From NCBI GenBank assembly GCA_017964485.1, contig JAGCRW010000048.1, positions 29,031 through 93,030 on the forward strand: a stretch of DNA of 64,000 nt, read 5' to 3'. The notes below the pieces were generated by a model, which saw only the letters and a program-made list of their open reading frames with translations, had not been told where the DNA came from and ran no database searches. Below, in pieces: positions 36,256-44,421 of this stretch (the stretch's first letter is position 1; every line of letters starts with the position of its first letter). This stretch comes from Muribaculaceae bacterium (lineage in GTDB: Bacteria > Bacteroidota > Bacteroidia > Bacteroidales > Muribaculaceae). A program made the position numbers and the translations under genes.

Positions 36256-36308
36256 GATTCTAGAAGCCCTAGATAACCTAGAGATTCTAGCAATTCTAGA
36301 TTATCTAA
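36256..36308. repeat. CTAG-rich cluster
   Basis: Five CTAG tetramers in about 50 bases, mostly as TTCTAGA or CCTAGA words. Compare 4479-4500. Confidence 0.6.
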
Positions 36309-36326
36309 CAACTTATTACTTTGTGC

Positions 36327-36776
36327 TCATGCCGCTCTGCCGTAAGGTCGGCGGCAGTTCATCTTGCTGAGCTCGCGCTTGATGATGGCCCATGCATGTT
36401 CCTCGGCAAGAAAGAAACGCGAGGCGCGGCACTGTTCAAGCACCAGCTCTACCGCTTGGGCAATCGAAAATTTGCACTCTCCCATCAAGCGCCTAACTTT
36501 GGCGGTAATCTCAACCCACATCTCACGGATGCTGGTGCTTTTGAAAGCTATGGCACCTTCATCACGCAGCAGCTGAGCCACCACTACATATGCCCGGTCA
36601 AATCCCACATGATATCGCGGACTGCCGCTGGCCAGCGCCATGGTGAGCGCCACGTGGCGCATGTTCTTCACTCGACAAGCCTTCAGGCTGTCATAAATCT
36701 CGCAATAGAGCTCGGTCAGTTCCCTGTCGCGCTCGGCACGACGCTGAGCGCTCTCGCTCTGGTTTAGATAGTTCAT
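36327..36776 (-). CDS. Unrecognised 149-aa helical protein
   Basis: This is a basic, largely helical protein (RRAERDRELTELYCEIYDSL, KVRRLMGECKFSIAQAVELV) with no signal peptide or membrane segment. It may bind nucleic acid, but no motif proves this. It is first in a two-gene minus-strand unit with 35773-36216. Its promoter contains a TACCA-TGGTA inverted repeat between the -33 and -7 elements. Confidence 0.6.
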   Translation of the reverse strand: MNYLNQSESAQRRAERDRELTELYCEIYDSLKACRVKNMRHVALTMALASGSPRYHVGFDRAYVVVAQLLRDEGAIAFKSTSIREMWVEITAKVRRLMGECKFSIAQAVELVLEQCRASRFFLAEEHAWAIIKRELSKMNCRRPYGRAA

Positions 36777-36831
36777 TGGTGTTTGGTTTTAGATAAAAGG
36801 TTAGTAATACTAATTTTTTACATTCACGATA

Positions 36832-36864
36832 CAAAGATAATATACCAAAATGGTAAAATGCAAA
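36832..36864 (-). promoter_or_regulatory. Promoter with embedded operator-like palindrome
   Basis: On the minus strand TTTG (36864-36861), a 21-nt spacer and TATCTTTG (36839-36832). Between them, TACCA-AAA-TGGTA (36843-36855) is a perfect 5-bp inverted repeat with half-sites like those before the S24 repressor at 48512-49210. Confidence 0.6.
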
Positions 36865-36959
36865 TATTTTAAGGTTATTTTACAATAAAATCAACAAAAA
36901 AATGAAGAAAAGGAATCTCTCTTTTTCTTCATTTTCGCTATTATATATAGATAAAATTA

Positions 36960-36992
36960 TGGCGCTCAAGAGCAAACGACTCTTAAGCGCCA
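36960..36992 (-). terminator. Terminator of the CoA-transferase gene
   Basis: TGGCGCTCAAGAG (36960-36972) pairs, with one mismatch, with CTCTTAAGCGCCA (36980-36992). An AT-rich tract lies on the leftward side. Confidence 0.75.
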
Positions 36993-37019
36993 CAAAACTA
37001 TATAGGTAATTTTACCTTC

Positions 37020-38513
37020 TTACTTTACAGTGAAGTCAGCTTTACGCATGTCGCCTTCGCGAGCGAGGGCATTGTGGAAAGCGAGGGCCACCTCGTTGTT
37101 CTGCATCACATGGCCCATCTTGCACACCTTGAGATACTCGCGCAGCAATGGGCGGTAAACTGGATGTGCAGCCTTCTCGATAATCTCCTCGGCAGCCTGC
37201 ACTGGATCCTTGAATCGCAGGTCGGCAACACCTTGGTCGGTAACGATGATGTCAACGCTGTGGATGGTGTGGTCGATGTGCGTGCACATTGGCACGATGG
37301 TCGAAATGCAGTCATCCTTCTTGATTGACGGGCACATGAAGATTGAGGTATAGGCGTTGCGAGTGAAGTCGCCGCTGCCGCCAATACCGTTCATCAGGCG
37401 TGTACCACTCACGTGCGAAGAGTTGATGTTACCAAAGATGTCGGCCTCAAGAGCGGTGTTCATCGAAATCACGCCCAGACGACGGATAACCTCGGGGTTG
37501 TTAGAAATTTCGCAGGGGCGCATAAGCACCTTGTCGTGCAGTTTGTCGATGTTGGCGAAGAACTCGTCCATAGTATCATGGGCGAGAGTGAGCGAGCAGG
37601 TGCTCACAAACTTGCAGTGACCGTGGAGGAGCAGTTTCACGAAGGTGTCTTGCATCACCTCGGTGTAAACCTCAAATGGTGGAATCTCGTCGCTCTCCTC
37701 AAGGCTGTCGAGCACAGCGTTGGCGATGTTGCCCACGCCGCTCTGCAGTGGCAGGAACGATTTGGGGATGCGGTCGTTCTTCATCTCATTGATGAGGAAT
37801 TGAACCACATTGTGACCAATCATGCGGGTAGTCTCGTCAACGGGAGTGAAAGCGTCGGCTTTGCCCAATCTGAACGAGGTCTTTACCACGCCCACAACCT
37901 TCTTGGGATCAACATGAGCTGTGGGTGAGCCAGCGCGATCGTGAGGAGTGTAGATAGGTATCTCGCGACGGTTAGGTGGATCGAGAGGAATATAGATGTC
38001 GTGCAAGCCACGGATGCTCTCGGGCAGCTGGTCGTTGAGCTCGATGATGACCTTCTCGGCACACATCAGCCAAGTTGGGGTGCAGCCCACAGAGGTGCCA
38101 AGCACGATCTCACCGTCGTCGGTGATGCTCTGAGCCTCAACGATGGCCACATCCATCTTGCCATAGTAGTTGTAGCGGAACTCCTGCGAGAGCTCGCTCA
38201 AGTGGCGGTCGTTGTAGTGGATAGCGCCACTGTTGATGGCCTTGCGCAAGTCGGGGTGCGACTGGTAAGGCGAACGGTAATTCATAGCCTCGGCGCGGGT
38301 GAGCTCGCCATCGATGTAGTCGTTGGTCGATGCGCCACTGAAGATGTTGATTTTAAACTCACGGCCTGCCTCATGCTCGCGACGAGCCTTGGCGGCGATA
38401 AATGGAGCTACTGCCTTTGGGCAACCAGGTGCGGTAAATCCCGAAACGCCCACGTTGTCACCATTCTTGACAAATTCGGCAGCCTCTTCGGCTGTAATGA
38501 TAGGATAAATCAT
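37020..38513 (-). CDS. Succinyl-CoA/acetyl-CoA transferase family enzyme
   Basis: This 497-residue class I CoA transferase has the acetyl-CoA hydrolase/transferase layout. The N-terminal half has VSGFTAPGCPKAVAP and FSGASTNDYIDG. The C-terminal half has SGVGNIANAVL, YTEVMQD (the E is the probable acyl-carrying residue), GIGGSGDFTRNAY and IVTDQGVADLR. In Bacteroidales these enzymes swap CoA between succinate, propionate and acetate during fermentation. It is a single gene with its own terminator. Confidence 0.88.
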   Translation of the reverse strand: MIYPIITAEEAAEFVKNGDNVGVSGFTAPGCPKAVAPFIAAKARREHEAGREFKINIFSGASTNDYIDGELTRAEAMNYRSPYQSHPDLRKAINSGAIHYNDRHLSELSQEFRYNYYGKMDVAIVEAQSITDDGEIVLGTSVGCTPTWLMCAEKVIIELNDQLPESIRGLHDIYIPLDPPNRREIPIYTPHDRAGSPTAHVDPKKVVGVVKTSFRLGKADAFTPVDETTRMIGHNVVQFLINEMKNDRIPKSFLPLQSGVGNIANAVLDSLEESDEIPPFEVYTEVMQDTFVKLLLHGHCKFVSTCSLTLAHDTMDEFFANIDKLHDKVLMRPCEISNNPEVIRRLGVISMNTALEADIFGNINSSHVSGTRLMNGIGGSGDFTRNAYTSIFMCPSIKKDDCISTIVPMCTHIDHTIHSVDIIVTDQGVADLRFKDPVQAAEEIIEKAAHPVYRPLLREYLKVCKMGHVMQNNEVALAFHNALAREGDMRKADFTVK

Positions 38514-38633
38514 TTTACTTCTTGATTTAGTTTATGTGATGTTGTTTTGTGTTATTCTCAAAAACCGTGCAAAGGTACACATTATTTTTAAAAGGACAAA
38601 GGATTAACGAGAAACTACAAAGGAAGAAATGAT

Positions 38634-38672
38634 GAAAAAACAACCTGCACAGTTTAGTAGTGTGCAGGTTGT
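38634..38672 (-). terminator. Terminator of the porin-like gene
   Basis: CAACCTGCACA (38641-38651) pairs perfectly with TGTGCAGGTTG (38661-38671), with six A residues on the leftward exit side (T in the transcript). Confidence 0.88.
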
Positions 38673-38698
38673 GATTTCCGGGATTTCTAACGGCAATG

Positions 38699-39259
38699 TT
38701 AGAAGCGGTAGCCAATGGCGATTTGAGCGTTGCCGTGCTTCTCGTGATGTGCCCTCAAGAATTCGGTAAAACTCATAGTATAACGGGCTTGCACAAACAC
38801 ATCGCTGGCAATGTTATAGGTCGCACCTAATCCAGCACCGAAATCAAATGTTTTAGTGATTCCACTCATATCGACAGCAGGACTACCATCGGCAGGGGTA
38901 TACTTGCTGTAGATATTGAATCCAAATTGCGGACCCAAATCAATACTGAAAGATGGCACAACATAAATTTTCAACATCAATGGAATATTGATGTAGTTAG
39001 CATGGAAAGTGTTACCCAAAGAGTTCTTTCCTCCTTGTGCAGCAAACACCACCTCGGGAGCAATGCCAATCAAGTCACAAGCCCTATACTCTGCAAATAG
39101 GCCACCTTGATATCCAAACACAACGTCATTGTCCACGCCCTCGCCCCAGAAGTGAGTGAGGTCAACACCAATCTTGGGGCCAAATGTAAATCTCTTTTGC
39201 GCTGTTGCCACGCCAGCAGCAAGCAGCATGCACATCAGTGCGATAGCAATTTTCTTCAT
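38699..39259 (-). CDS. Outer-membrane beta-barrel protein (porin family)
   Basis: Read from ATG 39259 it has 186 residues; the longer frame from 39286 would bury the signal peptide. After the signal (ending GVATAQ) the protein shows eight-strand barrel patterns: FGPKIGVDLTHF, GLFAEYRA, INIPLMLKIYVVP, DFGAGLGATYNI and a terminal AQIAIGYRF. The terminal Phe is the barrel-insertion signal. Ligand or function unknown. Confidence 0.8.
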   Translation of the reverse strand: MKKIAIALMCMLLAAGVATAQKRFTFGPKIGVDLTHFWGEGVDNDVVFGYQGGLFAEYRACDLIGIAPEVVFAAQGGKNSLGNTFHANYINIPLMLKIYVVPSFSIDLGPQFGFNIYSKYTPADGSPAVDMSGITKTFDFGAGLGATYNIASDVFVQARYTMSFTEFLRAHHEKHGNAQIAIGYRF

Positions 39260-39397
39260 AATAACACAGTTTTTAATGTTAACCAATATATAAACTTTAC
39301 AAAATTAAGCATTTAAACAGACAAATGCAAGAAAAACGTCAAAAAGAATCAAAAACAACTGAATAATCTGAAAAATGCGATTAATCGAGCCAATGTG

Positions 39398-39419
39398 GGG
39401 ACGAGACCTGTCTCGTCCG
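39398..39419. repeat. REP-like palindrome, copy 2
   Basis: Identical 22-bp copy of the element at 5713-5734, in the same orientation, in the gap between the porin-like gene and the first C10 protease. Confidence 0.7.
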
Positions 39420-39525
39420 CAATAGCAAGTAGTTTGCGTGTGTGTGAGAAAATTCAGATTAATCAGATAAATCAGTTGTTTTATTATGATTTCCGAGTTT
39501 TCTAAAGTGGTCTCATTTATCAATG

Positions 39526-41916
39526 TCAATTCCCCAACAGAATATCATACACTGCCGTGACGTCGGCAGCGGTGATGTCTCCGTCTCCGTTCACATCGTA
39601 GCGGTCGCCGTGGGTATTGTCTCCGTTGAGCAAGTGGTCATAAAGTGCCGTGACATCGGCGGCCGTGACAACGTAATCGCCATTGACATCGCCCCTAACT
39701 GCCACGTAAACAACATTTGGCCCCTGAGCTCTGACTAAGATGTTTTCATTATAGTAGTAAAAAGAGACATGATATTCTCCTGGTTCCAATTTGTTGAAAG
39801 TGAAATATCCCATCGTGGTTTCCCCTGGAGCAAGATTGAGTGAGACAGCCTTTTCACCACACAGATAACTTCTTGGCTTATCTTTCCTAAGCTCCGCAAC
39901 AATATAATCATAATAGGTCGATGAGTGATTATTAGTTATCTGCCCCCTATATGTAAGAAAATTATCATATGTGATTTTATTGGAATTGGCATTTATGGGA
40001 GCATAGTCCATCGTCAAGTTGGCTGGGCTTCCATCCTCCACATCAACCGTCCCGGTGCAGTACACCAAGCTGCCACCACTGTTAGAGGCCAACTTTATGT
40101 TATGAGTGCCAGCAGTTTTTGGAATGAACTTAATATCAACATACTGTAGTGAGTTGCCGCCAAAATTGACTGTTGTGGCAGCTACACGCTCATCATTGTC
40201 AAAAAGATAGATTTGAATATAATCTGAGACAAGATTGCTTCTTGTCGCTTTCACCTTTACCTGAATCGGGCGCTTGACCTTTCTAATATCGCTGTAAGAC
40301 ACAATTGTGGCGGTGTTGTCGCCAATAGTGCCGAAATAGTGTATGATAGGCGTGAGTGTCAAGGTGTTACCGTTAATTACAGCCTTAATGAAGAAGTTTC
40401 CTGAATCATGACATGGGTGCCAAGCGTTGCCACCCTCCTCAAGACAGATGGGACGCAGATAATAGGTGCCATTCTCAAAGTTTTTGCCAAAATTCAAGAA
40501 TCTTGTTAAAGTATCGGTTATTTCGTTATAAGCCAATGTATAAGTTGCTGTGTGATTATAATACTGATATTCATTAAACCCATCAGACTTATACACCGCC
40601 CAACTTATTTTGTAAGACTTAGTAACAAACGACTCATTGCGAAACAATCCATATAAACAAATGTTGTTGAAAGGCTCACTCGATGAACTGCGAGTGTAAG
40701 TTTTCTTTGCCACATCAAGAGTACTGCATGTAACAACCGAGTTTTTCTCATTTGTAGAAACAGTGTTGGGTTCCAGGCCTATAATCATTTGATTCTCGAG
40801 CACATAGCCATTGTAGCCCAAAGAGCTTATTACTGCGCTCCCTATAGGATCTAGAGAGGACAAGAGGAAATAACCATTGTCACGACCTCTCCACCCCCAG
40901 TTAATGTGGTAATAACCACTTCCGTCATAACCGTCAAACACAAAGGCGTGTCCATTTCTCTGATCCGAACCCATATACAAAACTGGTCGCTTGGCTTTGA
41001 GCTCGGTGACGATAAAGTCTTGCCACTGCGACCAGGAGTAATCATAACGACACAAGCGGCGAGCCTTGGTGCTGTATCTGAAATATTCTGAGAAAACTTC
41101 ACTATAACCAGAGGCACTCGAAGAACTAACGCCATATTTCATCTGAACAGCCTGGCCACAATAGTGCATCAACTTTGCCACTGCAGCCTTATCGGGATCA
41201 TCAAGCCACATGTTACTATCGCTATAATAGTCTTTCATCACACTCCAGTCAAAAGTAGTGACAGGCAGGTCTTCGTAGGTAGTCCCACTCATGCTATTTG
41301 CGGTTTGAGTGTAACCAGGTATTGCTTTGCTGGTAGACGATGGCCACTTATAGTAATACATCACTTGTGCCATGGCAGTTGCCACGCAACCAGTCTGGCA
41401 ATAAGTGCCACTGTATTTAGGGCATTGGGAATAGAATGGCGCGCCTTGATCCCACTCCGATCTCATAAATGGCTGTACTACACCGCTTGGATATGCGTTG
41501 AGATGAGCATTAGAGGCTACCGCATCGAGTTGAATTACGCCCTCGTCGAGCATCGATATCTCCTCGACATACTGGTTAAGCCACGCCTTCATGTTCTCAG
41601 GCACGTTGGCGGGGTCGAAGTTGCCCTTGTCGCTGTAGCCCAGCACCTGCTCGGTGCGGTCGTCGCCGCTCACGATGACAAAGCCCCGGTCCTTCGCGGC
41701 GTTGAACACATAATAGGCCGCCTCCTGCTGCGACGCGCCAGCCTTGCTGCGAGGAGCCCTCAACGGCTGTGACGCGGCTACCGCTCCCATTCCACGCTCT
41801 TTCATGAACTTAGCAGCGACGCTCTGCGCCTTAGACTCACTCACCTGCTCGGCATGAATCTCCAAACTCATGCCGACACTTATTATCAAGAGGAAAAATA
41901 TACCAAATTTTCTCAT
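39526..41916 (-). CDS. C10 (streptopain-like) protease with C-terminal dockerin, copy 1
   Basis: The 796-residue protein has a signal peptide (ending EIHA), a Spi-type propeptide (about 23-130) and a papain-like C10 domain. The catalytic Cys is C177 (TGCVATAMAQVMYYY) and the His is H323 (NGHAFVFDGYDG), followed by NWGWRG. A beta-sandwich region spans about 390-730, and a paired dockerin ends the protein (GDVNGDYVVTAADVTALYDH and DVNGDGDITAADVTAVYDIL). It likely cleaves host or dietary proteins while tethered through the dockerin. Copy 2 lies 39 bp upstream. Confidence 0.88.
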   Translation of the reverse strand: MRKFGIFFLLIISVGMSLEIHAEQVSESKAQSVAAKFMKERGMGAVAASQPLRAPRSKAGASQQEAAYYVFNAAKDRGFVIVSGDDRTEQVLGYSDKGNFDPANVPENMKAWLNQYVEEISMLDEGVIQLDAVASNAHLNAYPSGVVQPFMRSEWDQGAPFYSQCPKYSGTYCQTGCVATAMAQVMYYYKWPSSTSKAIPGYTQTANSMSGTTYEDLPVTTFDWSVMKDYYSDSNMWLDDPDKAAVAKLMHYCGQAVQMKYGVSSSSASGYSEVFSEYFRYSTKARRLCRYDYSWSQWQDFIVTELKAKRPVLYMGSDQRNGHAFVFDGYDGSGYYHINWGWRGRDNGYFLLSSLDPIGSAVISSLGYNGYVLENQMIIGLEPNTVSTNEKNSVVTCSTLDVAKKTYTRSSSSEPFNNICLYGLFRNESFVTKSYKISWAVYKSDGFNEYQYYNHTATYTLAYNEITDTLTRFLNFGKNFENGTYYLRPICLEEGGNAWHPCHDSGNFFIKAVINGNTLTLTPIIHYFGTIGDNTATIVSYSDIRKVKRPIQVKVKATRSNLVSDYIQIYLFDNDERVAATTVNFGGNSLQYVDIKFIPKTAGTHNIKLASNSGGSLVYCTGTVDVEDGSPANLTMDYAPINANSNKITYDNFLTYRGQITNNHSSTYYDYIVAELRKDKPRSYLCGEKAVSLNLAPGETTMGYFTFNKLEPGEYHVSFYYYNENILVRAQGPNVVYVAVRGDVNGDYVVTAADVTALYDHLLNGDNTHGDRYDVNGDGDITAADVTAVYDILLGN

Positions 41917-41955
41917 AATATATAGCGTTTTTTGTAAATCATTCTCTTACTGCCG

Positions 41956-44382
41956 TCAGTTCCCCAACAGAATATCATACACCGCCGTGATGTCGGCGGC
42001 GGTGATGTCTCCGTCACCGTTCACATCGTAGCTGCCAGCGTGGGTGTTGTCTCCATTGAGTAAGTGGTCATAAAGTGCCGTCACGTCGGCGGCCGTCACC
42101 GTGCCGTCACCGTTCACGTCTCCGGTGACACCTCCCAATATCTCGTAAGTGGCAGTTTGAAGTGCCAATTTTTCTTCATCGAGACTATAATAATAGAATT
42201 TCACAAGATACTTCCCTTTCGACAAGTTGGTGAAGTCAAATACCTGATTTATCGAAGAAGTTGTTTGAGAATTAGAAGCAGGTATCTCAATGACCCTCTG
42301 TATTTCACCTGCAGCAACATTGCCTAATAGCGTCTTCTTGTATAGTCTTGCAAAGATATAATCGTGATAGACAGATGTTTTTCTATTTGTTATTGAAGCA
42401 TTTAACGTGAGTTTGTTGCCTGCAACTTGATTGCTGGCATTAGCAGCAGGCACACTGCTGCGAACCAATAGACTGGCCTCTGTTAAAGGCTCCACATTAA
42501 CCGAGCCGGTGCAATACACTTCATTGCCAGCTCGGTCGCCAGTCACTTTTATGGTATTGGTTCCTGAACTTGTCGGGGTGTAGCTTATCGACACGTATCC
42601 ACTGGAGCCACTGCTTAGGTTGATGGAATTTGCTCCCACACGCTCATTGTTCGCCCAAAGGTAAAAGAAGATATTATCGGCAAGGCTGTTATTTTTCACT
42701 TTCACCAATACCGAAAGGGGGCGATGGACTTTTTTCAATGGGCTATAAGCATTGATATTTGCCGAAACGCCGTCGGTGGTCTCTTCAACATTGTTAATGG
42801 CCTTATTGACAACTGTCAGAGTCAAGGTGTTGCCGTTTATTACTGCCTTGATATAATCAAGCCCAGAGAAATGGCAAGGAAACCAGGTGTAGTTTCCTGT
42901 CTCGCGACAGATTGGGCGCAGATAGTAGGTACCGTTAGCAAAGTTTTGACCAAATTGGAAGGTCCTTATGATGGACTCTGATTTTTCATGAGCGTCTAAA
43001 GAATGAGTGGCAGAAAAAGCATACTGTTTAAATGGAGTAAAACCATCAGCCTTATACACCCCCCAACCAAAGTTGTAAGTTCGTGAGACTGGCATCTCAT
43101 TCCAAATTCTTGCATTAAGATAGAGCTGAAAAGGTTCTGAAGAGTTGCTGCGTGTATAGGTGGTATTATCACCTATTTTTAATTCAAAACATCGTGCGAC
43201 CGAGTTTTTCTCACTTGTAGATACTGTGTTGGGTTCCAGACCGATAATAATAGCATTTCCAATCATGTAACCATTATTGCCTACAGCGCTGCCTATGCCA
43301 CCGCCATTAGGGTTTAGTGCTGTCAGCAGGAAATAGCCGTCACCATCGCCTCTCCAGCCCCAGTTGAAATGGTAATAGCCGTTACCGTCATATCCATCAC
43401 ATACAAAATCGTGTCCACTTCTGTATTTAAATCCAAAATAAAACACTGGTCGGTTGGCTCGCAGTTCTGTCAGGATAAAGTTCTCCCACTGTGAATAGGA
43501 GTAATCAACACGATACAGTTGGCGGGCCCTAGGGCTATATCTAAAATAATCGACAAAAACCTCACTAGAAAAAACTGCACCAGACCCCGACACTCCATAT
43601 TTCATTTCCACCGCCTGGCCGCAATAACGCATCAGCCAAGCCACGGCATTGTTTGATGCGTCAATTGTCGAAGTCTCACTACTGGAATAGTAGTCTTTCA
43701 TATTGTTCCAATCGAAATTAGCCGAATTCAATGCACTATAAGTTGTGCCATGCATCGAATAGTTTTCATCATCCGACTGCGTATAGCCTGGAATTGCTTG
43801 GCTTGTTGACGAGGGCCACTTGTAGTAATACATTATTTGCGCCATTGCCGTTGCCACGCATCCAGTAACGCAAAAACTCCCATTGTACTTCGGGCAATAT
43901 AAATTGAACGGTGCGCTTTGGTCCCACTTGGATGTAAGCAAGGGTGATACCGCGCTGCCAGCTTTGGGATGGACTTCGCTTTGGCTCCTGTCGATAGTTA
44001 TCACGCCCTCGTCGAGCAGCGCTATCTCCTCCACATACTGGTCGAGCCACTCCTTCATGTTCTCAGGCACGTTTGTGGGGTCAAAGTTGCCCTTGTCGCT
44101 GTAGCCCAACACCTCCTCGGTGCGGTCGTCACCGATCACGATGACAAAGCCCCGGTCCTTCGCGGCGTTGAACACATAATAGGCAGCCTCTTGCTGCGAC
44201 GCGCTAGCCTTGCTGCGAGGTGCCCTCAACGGCTGTGACGCGGCAACCGTTCCCATTCCACGCTGTGCCATAAACCGCGAAGCGATGCTCTGCGCCTCGT
44301 TCACACTCACCTGCTCGGCATGAATCTCCAAACTCATGCCGACACTTATTATCAAGAGGAAAAATAAACTTAATTTTCTCAT
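41956..44382 (-). CDS. C10 (streptopain-like) protease with C-terminal dockerin, copy 2
   Basis: At 808 residues, this is a paralogue of 39526-41916. The first 125 residues (signal and propeptide) are nearly identical to copy 1, then divergence rises. Catalytic C175 (TGCVATAMAQIMYYY) and H324 (SGHDFVCDGYDG, with D where copy 1 has A) are present. The dockerin at the end differs from copy 1 mainly at GDVNGDGTVTAADVTALYDH. The spacer and ends around it are almost the same as those of the neighbour genes. Confidence 0.88.
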   Translation of the reverse strand: MRKLSLFFLLIISVGMSLEIHAEQVSVNEAQSIASRFMAQRGMGTVAASQPLRAPRSKASASQQEAAYYVFNAAKDRGFVIVIGDDRTEEVLGYSDKGNFDPTNVPENMKEWLDQYVEEIALLDEGVITIDRSQSEVHPKAGSAVSPLLTSKWDQSAPFNLYCPKYNGSFCVTGCVATAMAQIMYYYKWPSSTSQAIPGYTQSDDENYSMHGTTYSALNSANFDWNNMKDYYSSSETSTIDASNNAVAWLMRYCGQAVEMKYGVSGSGAVFSSEVFVDYFRYSPRARQLYRVDYSYSQWENFILTELRANRPVFYFGFKYRSGHDFVCDGYDGNGYYHFNWGWRGDGDGYFLLTALNPNGGGIGSAVGNNGYMIGNAIIIGLEPNTVSTSEKNSVARCFELKIGDNTTYTRSNSSEPFQLYLNARIWNEMPVSRTYNFGWGVYKADGFTPFKQYAFSATHSLDAHEKSESIIRTFQFGQNFANGTYYLRPICRETGNYTWFPCHFSGLDYIKAVINGNTLTLTVVNKAINNVEETTDGVSANINAYSPLKKVHRPLSVLVKVKNNSLADNIFFYLWANNERVGANSINLSSGSSGYVSISYTPTSSGTNTIKVTGDRAGNEVYCTGSVNVEPLTEASLLVRSSVPAANASNQVAGNKLTLNASITNRKTSVYHDYIFARLYKKTLLGNVAAGEIQRVIEIPASNSQTTSSINQVFDFTNLSKGKYLVKFYYYSLDEEKLALQTATYEILGGVTGDVNGDGTVTAADVTALYDHLLNGDNTHAGSYDVNGDGDITAADITAVYDILLGN

Positions 44383-44421
44383 AATATATAGCGTTTTTTG
44401 TAAATAATTCTCTTACTGCCG

